A stretch of DNA of 64,000 nucleotides from Phaeovibrio sulfidiphilus (GCF_014861485.1 NZ_JACZHT010000001.1:620001-684000); one strand, 5' to 3'; shown: positions 16,236-25,252, numbered from the stretch's first letter. The notes: generated by a model from the sequence alone, not told the origin. Numbers and translations are program-made.

Positions 16236-17921
16236 TTGTTCCGTCACGCCCAGCTTGAATCCGTCAAGGCCTGGATCGTCGCCCCGGCGAACAGCGCCCT
16301 GCCCCTGCACATCCGGATCCAGCGGGCGATCCGGCAGATGATCCTGGACCGGGTCCTGGAGGCCGGACGCCCCCTGCCCGCCTCCCGGGCCCTGGCGACG
16401 TCCCTGGGGGTCTCCCGGGACACGGTGGAGTCGGCCTACGGACAGCTTCACGCCGAGGGCTTCATCGAGCGCCGGGTGGGCAGCGGCAGCTTCGTATCGG
16501 AGCGGGCCTACCACCGCCCCGTCCGGGAACGGGCGGTGCACCCCGCCGATCCGGCCGAGGCCCCGCACCCCGCGCATCCGGCCGAGACCCCGCACCTCAG
16601 CGAGCGCGGCCACGCCATGTTCCGCACCGGCGGGATCCGGCGCATGCCGGTCACCCGCCCGTTTGCCGCCGGCGCCCCGGACGCCCGCAGCTTTCCCATC
16701 GCCACCTGGGAGCGGCTGGAGCGCCAGATGCTCAAGGAGCATGGTGCCCGGGCCCTGCTCTACAGCGCTCCCCAGGGCGTGGAGCCGCTGCGGCAGGTCA
16801 TCGCCGACTATGTGAACCTGGAGCGGGGCGCCAACGCGACTCCGGACCGGGTTCTGGTGCTGACCAGTTCCCAGCAGGCGCTGAGCCTGTGCGCCCATGT
16901 GCTTCTGGATCCGGGGGAGCGGATCCTGGTCGAGGATCCGGGCTACCACGGCGCCCGCAAGGCCTTCGAGGCCGCCGGGCTGGTCTGTGTCCCCATCCCC
17001 GTGGACGGGGACGGCCTGCAGCTGGAGCCCCTGAAACAGGCGGTCAGCGGCCCGGGGGGCGCTCCGCGGGCCATCTTCCTGACGCCCTCCCACCAGTTCC
17101 CCACGGGGGCGACCCTGTCCCTCGACCGGCGGCTGGGGATCATCGAGTGGGCCTGGCAGCACGGCAGCTGGATTATCGAGGACGACTACGACAGCGAGTT
17201 CCACTACGCGGGCAAGCCCACGGCCTGCGTCCAGGGCCTGGACCCCCACCAGCGGACGATCTACGTCGGCACGTTCACCAAGTCCCTCTTTCCGGGTCTG
17301 CGCATCGGGTACATGGTCCTGCCCCCCTCCCTGGTGGAGCCCATGACCGTGGCCCGCACCCTTCAGGACGGACACAACGCCACGGTCCCCCAGCTCACGC
17401 TCGCGCGGTTTATCGAGGGCGGGCACTACGGCGCCTATGTGCGCAGCATGCGCGCCGTCTACGCGGGGCGCCGGGACCAGCTGGCCCAGCTGGTCCACAC
17501 GTATCTGGGAGAGGTGATGGAGCCGCAGGTTCCCACCGGAGGGCTCCAGATGCCCTGCCTGTTTGTGCGGGATCTGCCGGAGCAGGCCATTGTGGACGCG
17601 GCGCTGCGCGAGGGAATTGATCTTCTGGGGCTCACGGACCTGCACATTGAGCAGCCGCCCCAGGCGGGTCTTCTTATGGGATTTGCGAGCCACGCCCCCC
17701 ACGAGATGGAGGCGGCCATCCGGAAACTGGCCCGGGTGATCGAATCCGTGACCGGGATCGCCCCCGGGACGGCCACCGGCGCAAAGGGAGCCGGAAAAGC
17801 CGGCCGGAAAGCCGCAGGGACACACCCCGCGGGCCACGGCCCGGCAAACAGGCCGCAGCCGGGCGAGCCCCTCCCCGCCGCAGCCGCGCCGGGGGGCCGG
17901 ATTCGCGCCGCCAACACCTGA
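16236..17921 (+). CDS. MocR/PdxR-type regulator (GntR winged helix + aminotransferase-like domain)
   Basis: An N-terminal GntR winged helix (about residues 20-88: IRRQM.., PLPASRALATSLGVSRDTVESAYGQLHAEGFIERRVGSGSFV) is joined by a Pro/His-rich linker to a fold-type-I aminotransferase domain (about 130-500). That domain keeps the PLP-site features DDYDSEFHY and TFTKSLFPGLRIGY, with the Schiff-base Lys in TFTKSLF. MocR proteins use PLP as effector; PdxR members control PLP synthesis. Divergence from yggS-pdxY-argD makes PLP-responsive control of that unit likely. The start is a TTG at 16236 after AGGCAG; no ATG/GTG fits the N-terminal domain. A ~55-residue Gly/Ala/Pro tail follows the fold. Confidence 0.88.
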   Translation: MFRHAQLESVKAWIVAPANSALPLHIRIQRAIRQMILDRVLEAGRPLPASRALATSLGVSRDTVESAYGQLHAEGFIERRVGSGSFVSERAYHRPVRERAVHPADPAEAPHPAHPAETPHLSERGHAMFRTGGIRRMPVTRPFAAGAPDARSFPIATWERLERQMLKEHGARALLYSAPQGVEPLRQVIADYVNLERGANATPDRVLVLTSSQQALSLCAHVLLDPGERILVEDPGYHGARKAFEAAGLVCVPIPVDGDGLQLEPLKQAVSGPGGAPRAIFLTPSHQFPTGATLSLDRRLGIIEWAWQHGSWIIEDDYDSEFHYAGKPTACVQGLDPHQRTIYVGTFTKSLFPGLRIGYMVLPPSLVEPMTVARTLQDGHNATVPQLTLARFIEGGHYGAYVRSMRAVYAGRRDQLAQLVHTYLGEVMEPQVPTGGLQMPCLFVRDLPEQAIVDAALREGIDLLGLTDLHIEQPPQAGLLMGFASHAPHEMEAAIRKLARVIESVTGIAPGTATGAKGAGKAGRKAAGTHPAGHGPANRPQPGEPLPAAAAPGGRIRAANT

Positions 17922-18048
17922 GCACAAACGGGGCCCGGGGCCGACTCGGGCCAGTCAGAAGGCCGGGGACGCGCCCGGCACAAAGCCGTTGGCCCACGCA
18001 CCAAAACCGCCCATTCCGCACGGGGCGGGGGCGGTTATCGGCAGTGCT

Positions 18049-18089
18049 CTCGATGGAATCGAGGGTTTGGTCCCGGGAGATCCGGGACC
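18049..18089 (-). terminator. Tandem hairpins after rpsU
   Basis: GGTCCCGG/CCGGGACC (18069-18076 with 18082-18089, loop GAGAT) lies 3 bases past the rpsU stop. CTCGAT/ATCGAG (18049-18054 with 18058-18063) follows it. Neither is followed by a clear U-tract, so termination would be non-canonical or the hairpins protect the 3' end. Confidence 0.5.
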
Positions 18090-18092
18090 GGC

Positions 18093-18299
18093 CTAGAAGC
18101 CTTCGCGCTCCAGGCGCTTTCTCTCGAGCTTGCGGGCGCGGCGCACGGCCTCGGCCTGCTCACGAGCCTTCTTCTCCGAGGGCTTCTCGAAATTGCGGCG
18201 GAGCTTCATTTCACGGAAAACGCCTTCGCGCTGCATCTTCTTTTTGAGCGCCTTCAACGCCTGGTCGACGTTGTTGTCGCGAACAAGAACCTGAACCAG
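18093..18299 (-). CDS. rpsU: 30S ribosomal protein S21 with a non-standard start codon
   Basis: The reading [20 protein letters not shown].. through [12 protein letters not shown] and TAG (18095-18093) is S21, the small basic protein of the 30S platform near the anti-Shine-Dalgarno region. The frame is open upstream but has no ATG, GTG or TTG near the expected N-terminus. The codons read GGA-ATC-CTG-GTT-CAG, and AAGGAG sits eight bases before CTG (18299-18297) and eleven before GTT (18296-18294). Alphaproteobacterial S21 normally begins at this spot, commonly with GTG, so a G-to-T change (GTG to GTT) with use of CTG or GTT is the simplest reading. The protein is otherwise intact. ORF finders miss it for this reason. 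Confidence 0.88.
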   Translation of the reverse strand: MVQVLVRDNNVDQALKALKKKMQREGVFREMKLRRNFEKPSEKKAREQAEAVRRARKLERKRLEREGF

Positions 18300-18554
18300 G
18301 ATTCCTACTCCTTGTGACGGGGCACGCTTCGGACACGGGCCGGGCGCGCGGGGTGGACAGGGAACGGCGATAAGGGGGCCGGCCCCTTTTGACAGAGCCT
18401 ACCCTGAAGGCGCCTGCAATATCACAGGTCGCGCTCCGAGAAAAGCCAAAACCTTCAAAACCCGGGGTCAGATGCCGGAACGTTCCCGCATCCCCGGCAA
18501 CGGGGGCAGGGCCGGGCGCCCGAAGCGCACACGGCCCGCACCCAAGGGGCCGGG

Positions 18555-19514
18555 TTACCGGCGGGAGACCAGCCGGGCCTCGATCGCATCCCAGAGGGCG
18601 GCCTCCAGGCAGCAGCCGTCAAACCGGTTGATCTCCTGCAGGCCGGTGGGGGAGGTGACGTTGATCTCGGTCAGGTAGCCGCCGATCACGTCGATTCCCG
18701 TGAAGATCAGGCCCCGCTCCCGAAGCACCGGGCCCAGGGCGGCGCAGATCTCCCGGTCCCGGGCGGTGAGGGTGCTCTTCTCCGGGCGGCCCCCTGCGTG
18801 CATGTTGGAGCGCGCCTCCCCGGCCGCCGGAACCCGGTTGATGGCCCCCGCCGGAATGCCGTCGATCAGGATGATGCGCTTGTCGCCCTCGCGCACCTCG
18901 GGCAGGTAGCGTTGCACCATGACCGGTTCGTGCAGGAAGCCCTGGAACATGTCCAGAAGGGCGTTGAGGTTCTCGTCCTCCGGCTTCAGGTGGAACACCC
19001 CGGCGCCGCCGTTTCCGTACAGCGGCTTGACGATGATGTCCTTGTGGCGGGCCCGGAACTCCGCAATGGCCTCCCGGTCCGCGCTGACCAGGGTGGGCGG
19101 AACCAGATCCGGGAACTCGGTGGCGAACAGCTTCTCGGGGGCGTTTCTCACGCTCGCGGGATCGTTCACCACCAGGGTCTTTGCGGCGACCCGCTCCAGA
19201 AGGTGGGTGGCGGTGATATAGGCCATGTTGAAGGGCGGATCCTGGCGCATCAGCACCACGTCCACATCCGCCTCCAGGTCCAGGACCCGGGTCTCGCCCA
19301 GGGTCGCGTGGTTGCCCGGCTCGCGGCGGACCTGGAGCGGGCGGGCCCGGGCCACGACCCGGCCGTCCTCCATGGAGAGGGCGCCGGGACCATAATACGA
19401 CAGCTCGTACCCCCGCTTCTGGGCTTCCAGGGCAAGAACGAAGGTGGAGTCCCCGTTGATGTCGATGTGCTCGACGGGGTCCATCTGAATGGCAACGCGA
19501 AGGGGTGTGCTCAT
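18555..19514 (-). CDS. gshB: Glutathione synthetase
   Basis: The 319-residue ATP-grasp enzyme joins gamma-glutamylcysteine and glycine. The N-terminal substrate domain begins [36 protein letters not shown]-grasp elements are [19 protein letters not shown] (about 140-158), [21 protein letters not shown], and the Mg2+/glutathione-site segment [25 protein letters not shown]. Length is standard. It closes the rsmI-yraN-BON-gshB run on this strand, a gene order conserved in alphaproteobacteria. Its partner gshA is at 33454. Confidence 0.97.
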   Translation of the reverse strand: MSTPLRVAIQMDPVEHIDINGDSTFVLALEAQKRGYELSYYGPGALSMEDGRVVARARPLQVRREPGNHATLGETRVLDLEADVDVVLMRQDPPFNMAYITATHLLERVAAKTLVVNDPASVRNAPEKLFATEFPDLVPPTLVSADREAIAEFRARHKDIIVKPLYGNGGAGVFHLKPEDENLNALLDMFQGFLHEPVMVQRYLPEVREGDKRIILIDGIPAGAINRVPAAGEARSNMHAGGRPEKSTLTARDREICAALGPVLRERGLIFTGIDVIGGYLTEINVTSPTGLQEINRFDGCCLEAALWDAIEARLVSRR

Positions 19515-19603
19515 GGGTCTCGTCTACCGGCTTTCAGTGGATCGCGGGCCCCGGTGGTCGGAGCCGCTCGCGAGAGAGAAGGCAGGATCGACGGACGAGG
19601 CCC

Positions 19604-20311
19604 CTACGGAGCCCGGGACAGCTCGGCATAGGCGGAACCGTCCCCTGTTCCCCCCGGCCCGTCCTCGCCCTTCAGAAGGGTGTGGTCGGTCACCGTGCGC
19701 ACACGCGGACAGGCGCGGGCATAGGCCAGAACAAGGTCACGTTCCCGGGTGTCGCGCGCAATTCCGAAGAGGTAAAGGTCACGACCAACGATCCGAGCCC
19801 GATAATTGCGTTGGGAGATGCCGGTGTCCAGTGCCAGTGTGGTTTCAAAGCGCTCGGCCAGCAGAAGATCGCGCGCGGAGTCCACCATGTCCGGCTCGCC
19901 CACCTGGATCTCGTTGACCACGTCGCTCACCCCGGCCACGTTCCAGGCCAGCACGGTGGCCCGGGCCCGGGCCTCGGGGCTCCGGACGACACCGGTCAGA
20001 AGAACCCGACCGTCAAACACGGTGGTGTTGGTCCGGGCAAACAGCCCCGCGCTCTCGGACAGGAAGGCCCCGTTCAGGGCGGTCTGGATGCCCAGGTCCC
20101 GGGCCGCGCCCCCGGCACCCCGCTCCGAGGCCGCCGAGTCCGCCGTTCTCCAGGCGACCTCGGCGATCATGCCGTAGGGCGTGCAGGCGGACAGGCCGGA
20201 CGATAGTACACCCAGAGCGAGCATAAACCCCAGTCGCCGGAGGGTCCGCAGATCAGGGCCGGAGCCACGGTGCGGGAGGGCAGGCTGGTGGTGTTTCGGG
20301 CCGGAGATCAT
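19604..20311 (-). CDS. BON-domain periplasmic lipoprotein
   Basis: A positively charged N-region (LRTLRRLG), a hydrophobic stretch (MLALGVLSSGL) and lipobox LSAC mark a lipoprotein. Two BON-like units follow: DLGIQTALNGAFLSESA..TVFDGRVLLTGVVRSPEARARATVLAWNVAGVSDVVNEIQV, then a second with RNYRARIVGRDLYLFGIARDTRERDLVLAYA. BON domains bind phospholipid or support envelope integrity (YraP/DolP, OsmY). The position between yraN and gshB matches the alphaproteobacterial pattern. The start is uncertain: Met1 at 20311, or Met30, which would lose the charged N-region. Confidence 0.82.
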   Translation of the reverse strand: MISGPKHHQPALPHRGSGPDLRTLRRLGFMLALGVLSSGLSACTPYGMIAEVAWRTADSAASERGAGGAARDLGIQTALNGAFLSESAGLFARTNTTVFDGRVLLTGVVRSPEARARATVLAWNVAGVSDVVNEIQVGEPDMVDSARDLLLAERFETTLALDTGISQRNYRARIVGRDLYLFGIARDTRERDLVLAYARACPRVRTVTDHTLLKGEDGPGGTGDGSAYAELSRAP

Positions 20312-20378
20312 CGCCGGTGGCCCCCCTGGTTCCTCGGGACAGTTCCCAAAGAGTAGGCCTGAAGTTCATAACGGGGGG

Positions 20379-20831
20379 TTAACCGGGACGCCATGCATCC
20401 GGAAGATGTGTCACGCGCCCGAAGGAACCGCCGGTCCCCGCCCCGGGCGGCGTGACCGACATCAGGTCAAAGCGGACGTCCGTACCCGGCAACTGGGGAT
20501 TGAACGCCAGCCAGGCAGCCGCACCGTTCTCGATCCGCCTGCGCTGCCGGTCGGTCAGGGCGTGGGGAAGGGCGTCGGGGCGGGTCCGGGCCTTGACCTC
20601 CACAAAGGCAAGGACCGGCGGCTTGCGGGCGATGATATCGATTTCCCCCGCCGCCACCCCCCGACCGAAGCGCACCCGGCGGGCCAGGATCTCCCAGCCG
20701 TCCAGCCACAGGGTCAGGGCGCACAGGGTTTCGGCGGCCGCGCCCCGGCGGACCCGCGCACCGGCTCCGTCACCGGCACCCGCCCCGGACCGGGGCGGAC
20801 CGGGGCTCCGGGGCAGGGCAGGGCCTGTCAC
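20379..20831 (-). CDS. YraN-family (UPF0102) nuclease-like protein
   Basis: The 150-residue protein shows the UPF0102 pattern: RGAAAETLCALTLWLDGWEILARRVR, GEIDIIARKPPVLAFVEVKART (E-x-D..ExK, a PD-(D/E)xK-like nuclease core) and LTDRQRRRIENGAAAWL. The biochemical role of YraN is not settled; linkage to rsmI is widespread. Its first ~28 residues are Pro/Gly/Arg-rich and may not all be translated. The start overlaps the rsmI stop by four bases. Confidence 0.88.
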   Translation of the reverse strand: MTGPALPRSPGPPRSGAGAGDGAGARVRRGAAAETLCALTLWLDGWEILARRVRFGRGVAAGEIDIIARKPPVLAFVEVKARTRPDALPHALTDRQRRRIENGAAAWLAFNPQLPGTDVRFDLMSVTPPGAGTGGSFGRVTHLPDAWRPG

Positions 20832-21739
20832 CGGGCGGGATCCGTTCTGTCGCTATCACCGTCGCTGTCGCCGCGCTCCAGCTCCAGGGCGCGCTGGTAG
20901 AGGGCCCGCCGGGGCTGGCCGGTTTTCCCGGCGACCTCGGCAGCCGCGTCCCGGACACTGCGCCCCGCAGCCAGCTCGGCGCCCAGCAGGGCATCGACGG
21001 TGTCCGCATCGGGGCCGTCCCCCTTCTCGGCGGGCGCCACCACGATCACGGCCTCGCCCCGGGGAGCCCCGGCCTCGCGGTAGAAGGCCGCCAGCTCCTC
21101 GAGGGTTCCGCGGCGGACCTCCTCGTGCAGCTTGGTCAGTTCCCGGCACAGGGCCGCCTGCCGCTGCCCGCCCAGAGCCACCGCAAGCGCCTCGAACGTC
21201 CGGTCCAGCCGGGAGACCCCCTCGAACAGGACCAGGGTTCCCGGCACGCCCGCCAGCTCCTCGCAGAAGCGGGCCAGCTTCCCGCCCCCGGTGGGGGGAA
21301 AGCCCGCAAAGTGGAAGCGGTCGGTGGGCAGGCCGGACAGGGCCAGAGCCGTCAGAACCGCCGACGGCCCGGGCGCGGTGGTGACGTAGAGACCGGCCTC
21401 GCGGCAGTCGCGCACCAGCTTGTAGCCCGGGTCGGAAATCAGCGGCATGCCCGCATCCGAGACCAGGGCCACAGCCTCTCCGGCCCGAATCCACTCCAGG
21501 ATGCGGGGCCTCTGGGCATCCGCGTTGTGGTCGTGGTACGGAACCAGGGTGCCCGACAGCCCCAGGCGCTTCAGAAGCGAGCCGCTGACCCGGGTGTCCT
21601 CGCAGGCGATGCGGTGGGAGCGGGCCAGATATTCCCGGGCCCGGGCTGTCATATCGCCCATGTTTCCTATGGGCGTTCCGACCACATAAAGTCCGGGAGG
21701 CAATGGACTTCCGGGCAGGGTATCGTTAGTGTATTTCAC
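20828..21739 (-). CDS. rsmI: 16S rRNA 2'-O-ribose C1402 methyltransferase RsmI
   Basis: The 303-residue SAM-dependent methylase of the tetrapyrrole-methylase fold acts on C1402 in the ribosomal P-site region. Diagnostic segments are LYVVGTPIGNMGDMTARAREYL (about 18-39), IACEDTRVSGSLLKRLG, VSDAGMPLISDPGYKLVR and GPSAVLTALALSGLPTDRFHFAGFPP. The tail after residue 285 is Asp/Gly-rich. It is divergent from lppC, with start regions a few bases apart. yraN follows with a four-base overlap. Confidence 0.96.
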   Translation of the reverse strand: MKYTNDTLPGSPLPPGLYVVGTPIGNMGDMTARAREYLARSHRIACEDTRVSGSLLKRLGLSGTLVPYHDHNADAQRPRILEWIRAGEAVALVSDAGMPLISDPGYKLVRDCREAGLYVTTAPGPSAVLTALALSGLPTDRFHFAGFPPTGGGKLARFCEELAGVPGTLVLFEGVSRLDRTFEALAVALGGQRQAALCRELTKLHEEVRRGTLEELAAFYREAGAPRGEAVIVVAPAEKGDGPDADTVDALLGAELAAGRSVRDAAAEVAGKTGQPRRALYQRALELERGDSDGDSDRTDPAR

Positions 21740-21773
21740 GTTTCTCGTTCGTTTCCATCAGGGAGATCAAGCG

Positions 21774-23006
21774 GTGCCTGGCGAAATCAAGCATTTCGAC
21801 GGTGCGGTCCGTCCGTTCCGGTTTGTCCTTGCCGCGCTTGTGGCGCTGTCTCTGGCGGCCTGCGCCAATGGTGGCTCCGGAAGAGCGTTCCCGTCAACCG
21901 AGGAACCGGCCCCTCCGGCGGCCCATCCCACGGTCAGCGTCACCGGCACGGACCTGGGGACCGGCATGCTGGCCGACACCGCCTCGATCCGGGTGGCCTT
22001 TCTGGCGCCTTTGTCGGGATCGGCGGCCGCGGTGGGGCAGGAGCTGCTGAACGCGGCCCAGATCGCCGCCATCGAGATCGGCCCCGCGAACTTTGTTCTC
22101 CAGCCCTACGACACGGGCGGAACCGCCCAGGGCGCCGCCCAGGCGGCCCGCAGCGCCGTTTCCCAGGGCGCGCGCATGATCGTCGGGCCCCTGTTTGCCG
22201 ACTCGGTCCGGGCGGTTGCCCCGGTGGCCAACGAGGCGGGCATCCCGGTGGTGGCGTTCTCCTCGGACGCGACGGTGGCCGGCGGCGCGGTCAACCTGAT
22301 CGGCTTTGTCCCCGCCGAGCAGCTGCGGCGCATCTTCGAGCACGCGGTGCAGAAGGGCCGTCACTCGGTCGCGGTTCTGGTGCCCAACACCCCCGCCGGC
22401 CGCAAGACCGCCGAGGCCGCCCAGAGCGTCGCCGCCCAGACCGGCATGCGGCTTGTGGGCGCGGAGAGCTACCAGCCCGGCGGCGCCGGGGCCGACGTGG
22501 CCATGAGCCGCCTGCGCTCCCGGGGCAGCTTCGACGCCCTGCTGATTGCCGACACCGGCGCCGGACTGACCTCCGTGGCCAACCAGCTGGCCATGTCGGG
22601 CATTGAATCCGGTCCGGTCATGATCCTGGGCACCATGCTGTGGGACTCGGACCCGGGCCTCGGGCGGAACCGGACCCTGACCGGAGCCCGCTTCCCGGCC
22701 CCGGACGAGGCCGGCATCTCTGCCTTCCGGCAGAAGTACGAGAACATGTACGGGGCCTCGCCCTCGGACATTGCCGCGCTGGGCCACGATGCCACAGCGC
22801 TGGCGGCGGTTCTGGTGCGCACCGGACCGAACGCCATCACCCTTCAGACGGTTCGCAACCCCCACGGCTTTGTGGGCGCGGGCGGACTGTTCCGGTTCCG
22901 CGCCGACGGCGTCGCCGAGCGGGGCCTGGCCATCCGCGAGGTGACCGCCAGCGGCTCCACCCAGGTGGAACCGGCGCCCCGCGCGTTTCCGGGGCCGATG
23001 CTGTGA
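21774..23006 (+). CDS. LppC/LpoA-type penicillin-binding protein activator lipoprotein
   Basis: A lipoprotein signal ends in LAAC (Cys30), followed by a periplasmic-binding-protein-like fold (about 70-390): RVAFLAPLSGSAAAVGQELLNAAQIAAIE, ARMIVGPLFADSVRAVAPVANEAGIPVVAFSSD and VPNTPAGRKTAEAAQ. E. coli LpoA activates PBP1A from the outer membrane. Alphaproteobacterial homologues lack the LpoA N-terminal TPR region, so the activator role is inferred. GTG 21774, with AGGGAG nine bases before it, is preferred over ATG 21729, which would overlap the rsmI start. Divergent rsmI is the usual neighbour. Confidence 0.85.
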   Translation: MPGEIKHFDGAVRPFRFVLAALVALSLAACANGGSGRAFPSTEEPAPPAAHPTVSVTGTDLGTGMLADTASIRVAFLAPLSGSAAAVGQELLNAAQIAAIEIGPANFVLQPYDTGGTAQGAAQAARSAVSQGARMIVGPLFADSVRAVAPVANEAGIPVVAFSSDATVAGGAVNLIGFVPAEQLRRIFEHAVQKGRHSVAVLVPNTPAGRKTAEAAQSVAAQTGMRLVGAESYQPGGAGADVAMSRLRSRGSFDALLIADTGAGLTSVANQLAMSGIESGPVMILGTMLWDSDPGLGRNRTLTGARFPAPDEAGISAFRQKYENMYGASPSDIAALGHDATALAAVLVRTGPNAITLQTVRNPHGFVGAGGLFRFRADGVAERGLAIREVTASGSTQVEPAPRAFPGPML

Positions 23007-23084
23007 GGGGCCGGGGCCTGACAGGAGCCCCCGTCCGGACCCTTCCGGGAAACACGGGGCTCCCCCGGCGGGAGACGCGCTAGC

Positions 23085-24203
23085 ATGGCGTCCTATATTC
23101 TCCGGCGTCTGCTTCTGATCCCCTTCACCCTGTTCGGGATCATTCTTGTCGCGTTTGTGGTCGTCCAGTTCGCCCCGGGCGGCCCCATCGAGCAGCTTCT
23201 GGCGGAGAGCGCCGATCTGGCTGTCTCCGGCACCGACCGGTTCTCGGGCACCACCGCGGGCGAGATGGCCTCGGGCAAGACCTCCCTGGGCCAGCACCCG
23301 GGCGGATCCGCAGGCGAGACCTCGGGCTATCTCGGCGCCCAGGGCCTGGACCCGGCCCGCCTGGCGGCGCTCGAAGCCCAGTTCCACTTCGACAAGCCCC
23401 CGGTCCAGCGCTTTTTCATCATGCTGGCGGACTTTGCCCGCTTCGACCTGGGAGACTCCTTCTTCCGGGGCAAGCCGGTCATCGACCTGATCCTGGAGAA
23501 GCTGCCCGTCTCCGTCTCCCTGGGCCTGTGGAGCACCCTGATCATCTACCTGGTCTCCATCCCGCTGGGCATCGCCAAGGCGGTGCGGGACGGCTCGCGC
23601 TTTGACGTGATCACCAGCTGGATTGTCTCCATCGGCTATGCGGTTCCCGGGTTCGTCTTCGCCATTGCCCTGGTGGTCCTGTTCGCCGGAGGCAACTACC
23701 TGGAATGGTTCCCCGCCCAGCACCTGACCTCGGCCGGCTGGGAGGACTTCACCGTCTGGGAGAAGATCAAGGACTACGCCTGGCACGTGACCTTGCCGGT
23801 TCTGGCCATGGTGGTGGGCGGCTTTGCCAGCCTGACCCTGCTGACCAAGAACAGCTTCCTCGAGGAGATCCACAAGCAGTACGTGGTGACGGCCCGCTCC
23901 AAGGGGCTGTCCGAGACCCGCATCCTGTGGACCCACGTCTTCCGCAACGCCATGCTTCTGGTGATCGCCGGGTTTCCGGTGGCCCTGGTGTCGATCCTGT
24001 TCACCGGCTCCCTGCTGATCGAGACCATCTTCAACCTGGACGGCCTGGGCCTGCTGAGCGTGGAGGCCATCTGGCGCCGGGACTATCCCATCGTGTTCGG
24101 ATCGCTTTACATCTTCGCCCTGATTGGCCTGGTGCTGACCCTGGTGAGCGACCTGACCTACCACCTTGTTGACCCGCGCATCGATTTCGAGAGCCGCACA
24201 TGA
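23085..24203 (+). CDS. yejB: Microcin C/peptide ABC transporter permease YejB
   Basis: The 372-residue inner-membrane permease starts MASYILRRLLLIPFTLFGI (first TM segment). It has the YejB-type insertion (about 35-110) and the BPD-transporter core with KQYVVTARSKGLSETRILWTHVFRNAM, the EAA loop that contacts the ATPase. The C-terminal DYPIVFGSLYIFALIGLVLTLVSDLTYHLVDPRIDFE is diagnostic for YejB rather than DppB/OppB. The stop overlaps the yejE start. In enterobacteria YejABEF imports short peptides, including microcin C. No yejA binding-protein gene is next to it here. Confidence 0.93.
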   Translation: MASYILRRLLLIPFTLFGIILVAFVVVQFAPGGPIEQLLAESADLAVSGTDRFSGTTAGEMASGKTSLGQHPGGSAGETSGYLGAQGLDPARLAALEAQFHFDKPPVQRFFIMLADFARFDLGDSFFRGKPVIDLILEKLPVSVSLGLWSTLIIYLVSIPLGIAKAVRDGSRFDVITSWIVSIGYAVPGFVFAIALVVLFAGGNYLEWFPAQHLTSAGWEDFTVWEKIKDYAWHVTLPVLAMVVGGFASLTLLTKNSFLEEIHKQYVVTARSKGLSETRILWTHVFRNAMLLVIAGFPVALVSILFTGSLLIETIFNLDGLGLLSVEAIWRRDYPIVFGSLYIFALIGLVLTLVSDLTYHLVDPRIDFESRT

Positions 24204-25252
24204 CGAGCCACCGGATCCTGCCCCGCCTCTCCCTGTCGCCCCTGACCCGGCGGCGCCTTCAGGTTTTCCGGGCGAACCGGCGGGCCTGGTGGTCCTTCTG
24301 GATCTTCCTGGTTCTGTTCGTCGTCAGCCTGTTTGCCGAGTTCATCGCCAACGAGCGCCCGCTTCTGGTCCGCTACGAGGGCTCGTGGTACGTCCCGGTC
24401 CTGGTGGACTACCCGGACAAGGCCTTCGGCGGCTTCCTTGAGGGCAACGCGGTCTACACCGACCCCTACACCGTGGATGAAATTGAATCGAAGGGCTGGA
24501 TCCTGTGGCCTCCGATCCGCTTCTCCCACCTGACCACCGTGGACAACGTCTTTCCCGTCCCCGCGCCGCCGTCCACCCAGAACTGGCTGGGGGTCGATGA
24601 CTCGGGGAACGATGTTCTGGCCAAGCTGATCTACGGCTTCCGCCTGTCGGTGCTGTTCGGGCTGGGGCTGTGTACGGTGTCGTCGGTGGTGGGCATCCTG
24701 GTGGGGGCCGTGCAGGGCTACTTCGGCGGACTGGTGGACCTGATCGGCCAGAGGCTTCTGGAAATCTGGTCGGGGATGCCGTCCCTGTACGTGCTGATCA
24801 TTCTCATGTCCCTGTTTGTGCCCACCGTGGGTCTTCTGTTCCTGATCATGCTGCTGTTCTCGTGGACCGCCCTGGTGGGGCTGGTCCGCGCCGAGGTCCT
24901 GCGGGCCCGGAACTTCGAGTACGTGCGCGCCGCCCGGGCCCTGGGCGTGGGGGACATGACCATCCTGGTGCGCCACATCCTGCCCAACGCCATGGTGGCC
25001 ACCCTGACCTTCGCTCCGTTTCTTCTGACGGGCTCCATCTCGACCCTGGCGGCTCTGGACCTTCTGGGCCTGGGCCTGCCGGTGACGGAGCCCTCGCTCG
25101 GCCGCCTTCTCATGGCGGGCAAGAACAACCTGAATGCCCCGTGGCTGGGTCTGACCGCCTTCCTGGTGATCGCCATCACCCTGACGCTCCTGGTGTTTGT
25201 GGGCGAGGGGGTGCGCGACGCCTTCAACCCGCGCAAGGGGGGCTCCCGATGA
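24200..25252 (+). CDS. yejE: Microcin C/peptide ABC transporter permease YejE
   Basis: The 350-residue permease has an N-terminal segment LTRRRLQVFRANRRAWWSFWIFLVLFVVSLFAEFIANERPLLV and the YejE-specific periplasmic loop with FSHLTTVDNVFPVPAPPSTQNWLGVDDSGNDVLAKLIYGFR. The EAA loop AEVLRARNFEYVRAARALGVGDMTILVRHILPNAM couples to YejF. Overlaps of four bases on both sides (yejB stop, yejF start) show tight translational coupling in a yejBEF operon. Confidence 0.94.
   Translation: MTSHRILPRLSLSPLTRRRLQVFRANRRAWWSFWIFLVLFVVSLFAEFIANERPLLVRYEGSWYVPVLVDYPDKAFGGFLEGNAVYTDPYTVDEIESKGWILWPPIRFSHLTTVDNVFPVPAPPSTQNWLGVDDSGNDVLAKLIYGFRLSVLFGLGLCTVSSVVGILVGAVQGYFGGLVDLIGQRLLEIWSGMPSLYVLIILMSLFVPTVGLLFLIMLLFSWTALVGLVRAEVLRARNFEYVRAARALGVGDMTILVRHILPNAMVATLTFAPFLLTGSISTLAALDLLGLGLPVTEPSLGRLLMAGKNNLNAPWLGLTAFLVIAITLTLLVFVGEGVRDAFNPRKGGSR

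Noticed and set aside
21894-24164. 756-codon minus-strand frame opposite lppC and yejB
   Set aside because: It is the shadow of two well-supported plus-strand genes in GC-rich DNA; its product is His/Gln/Gly-rich with no domain.
24670-25248. Upstream extension of yejF by 193 codons
   Set aside because: It overlaps yejE in another frame and lacks family similarity; ATG 25249 overlaps the yejE stop and begins the ABC domain.
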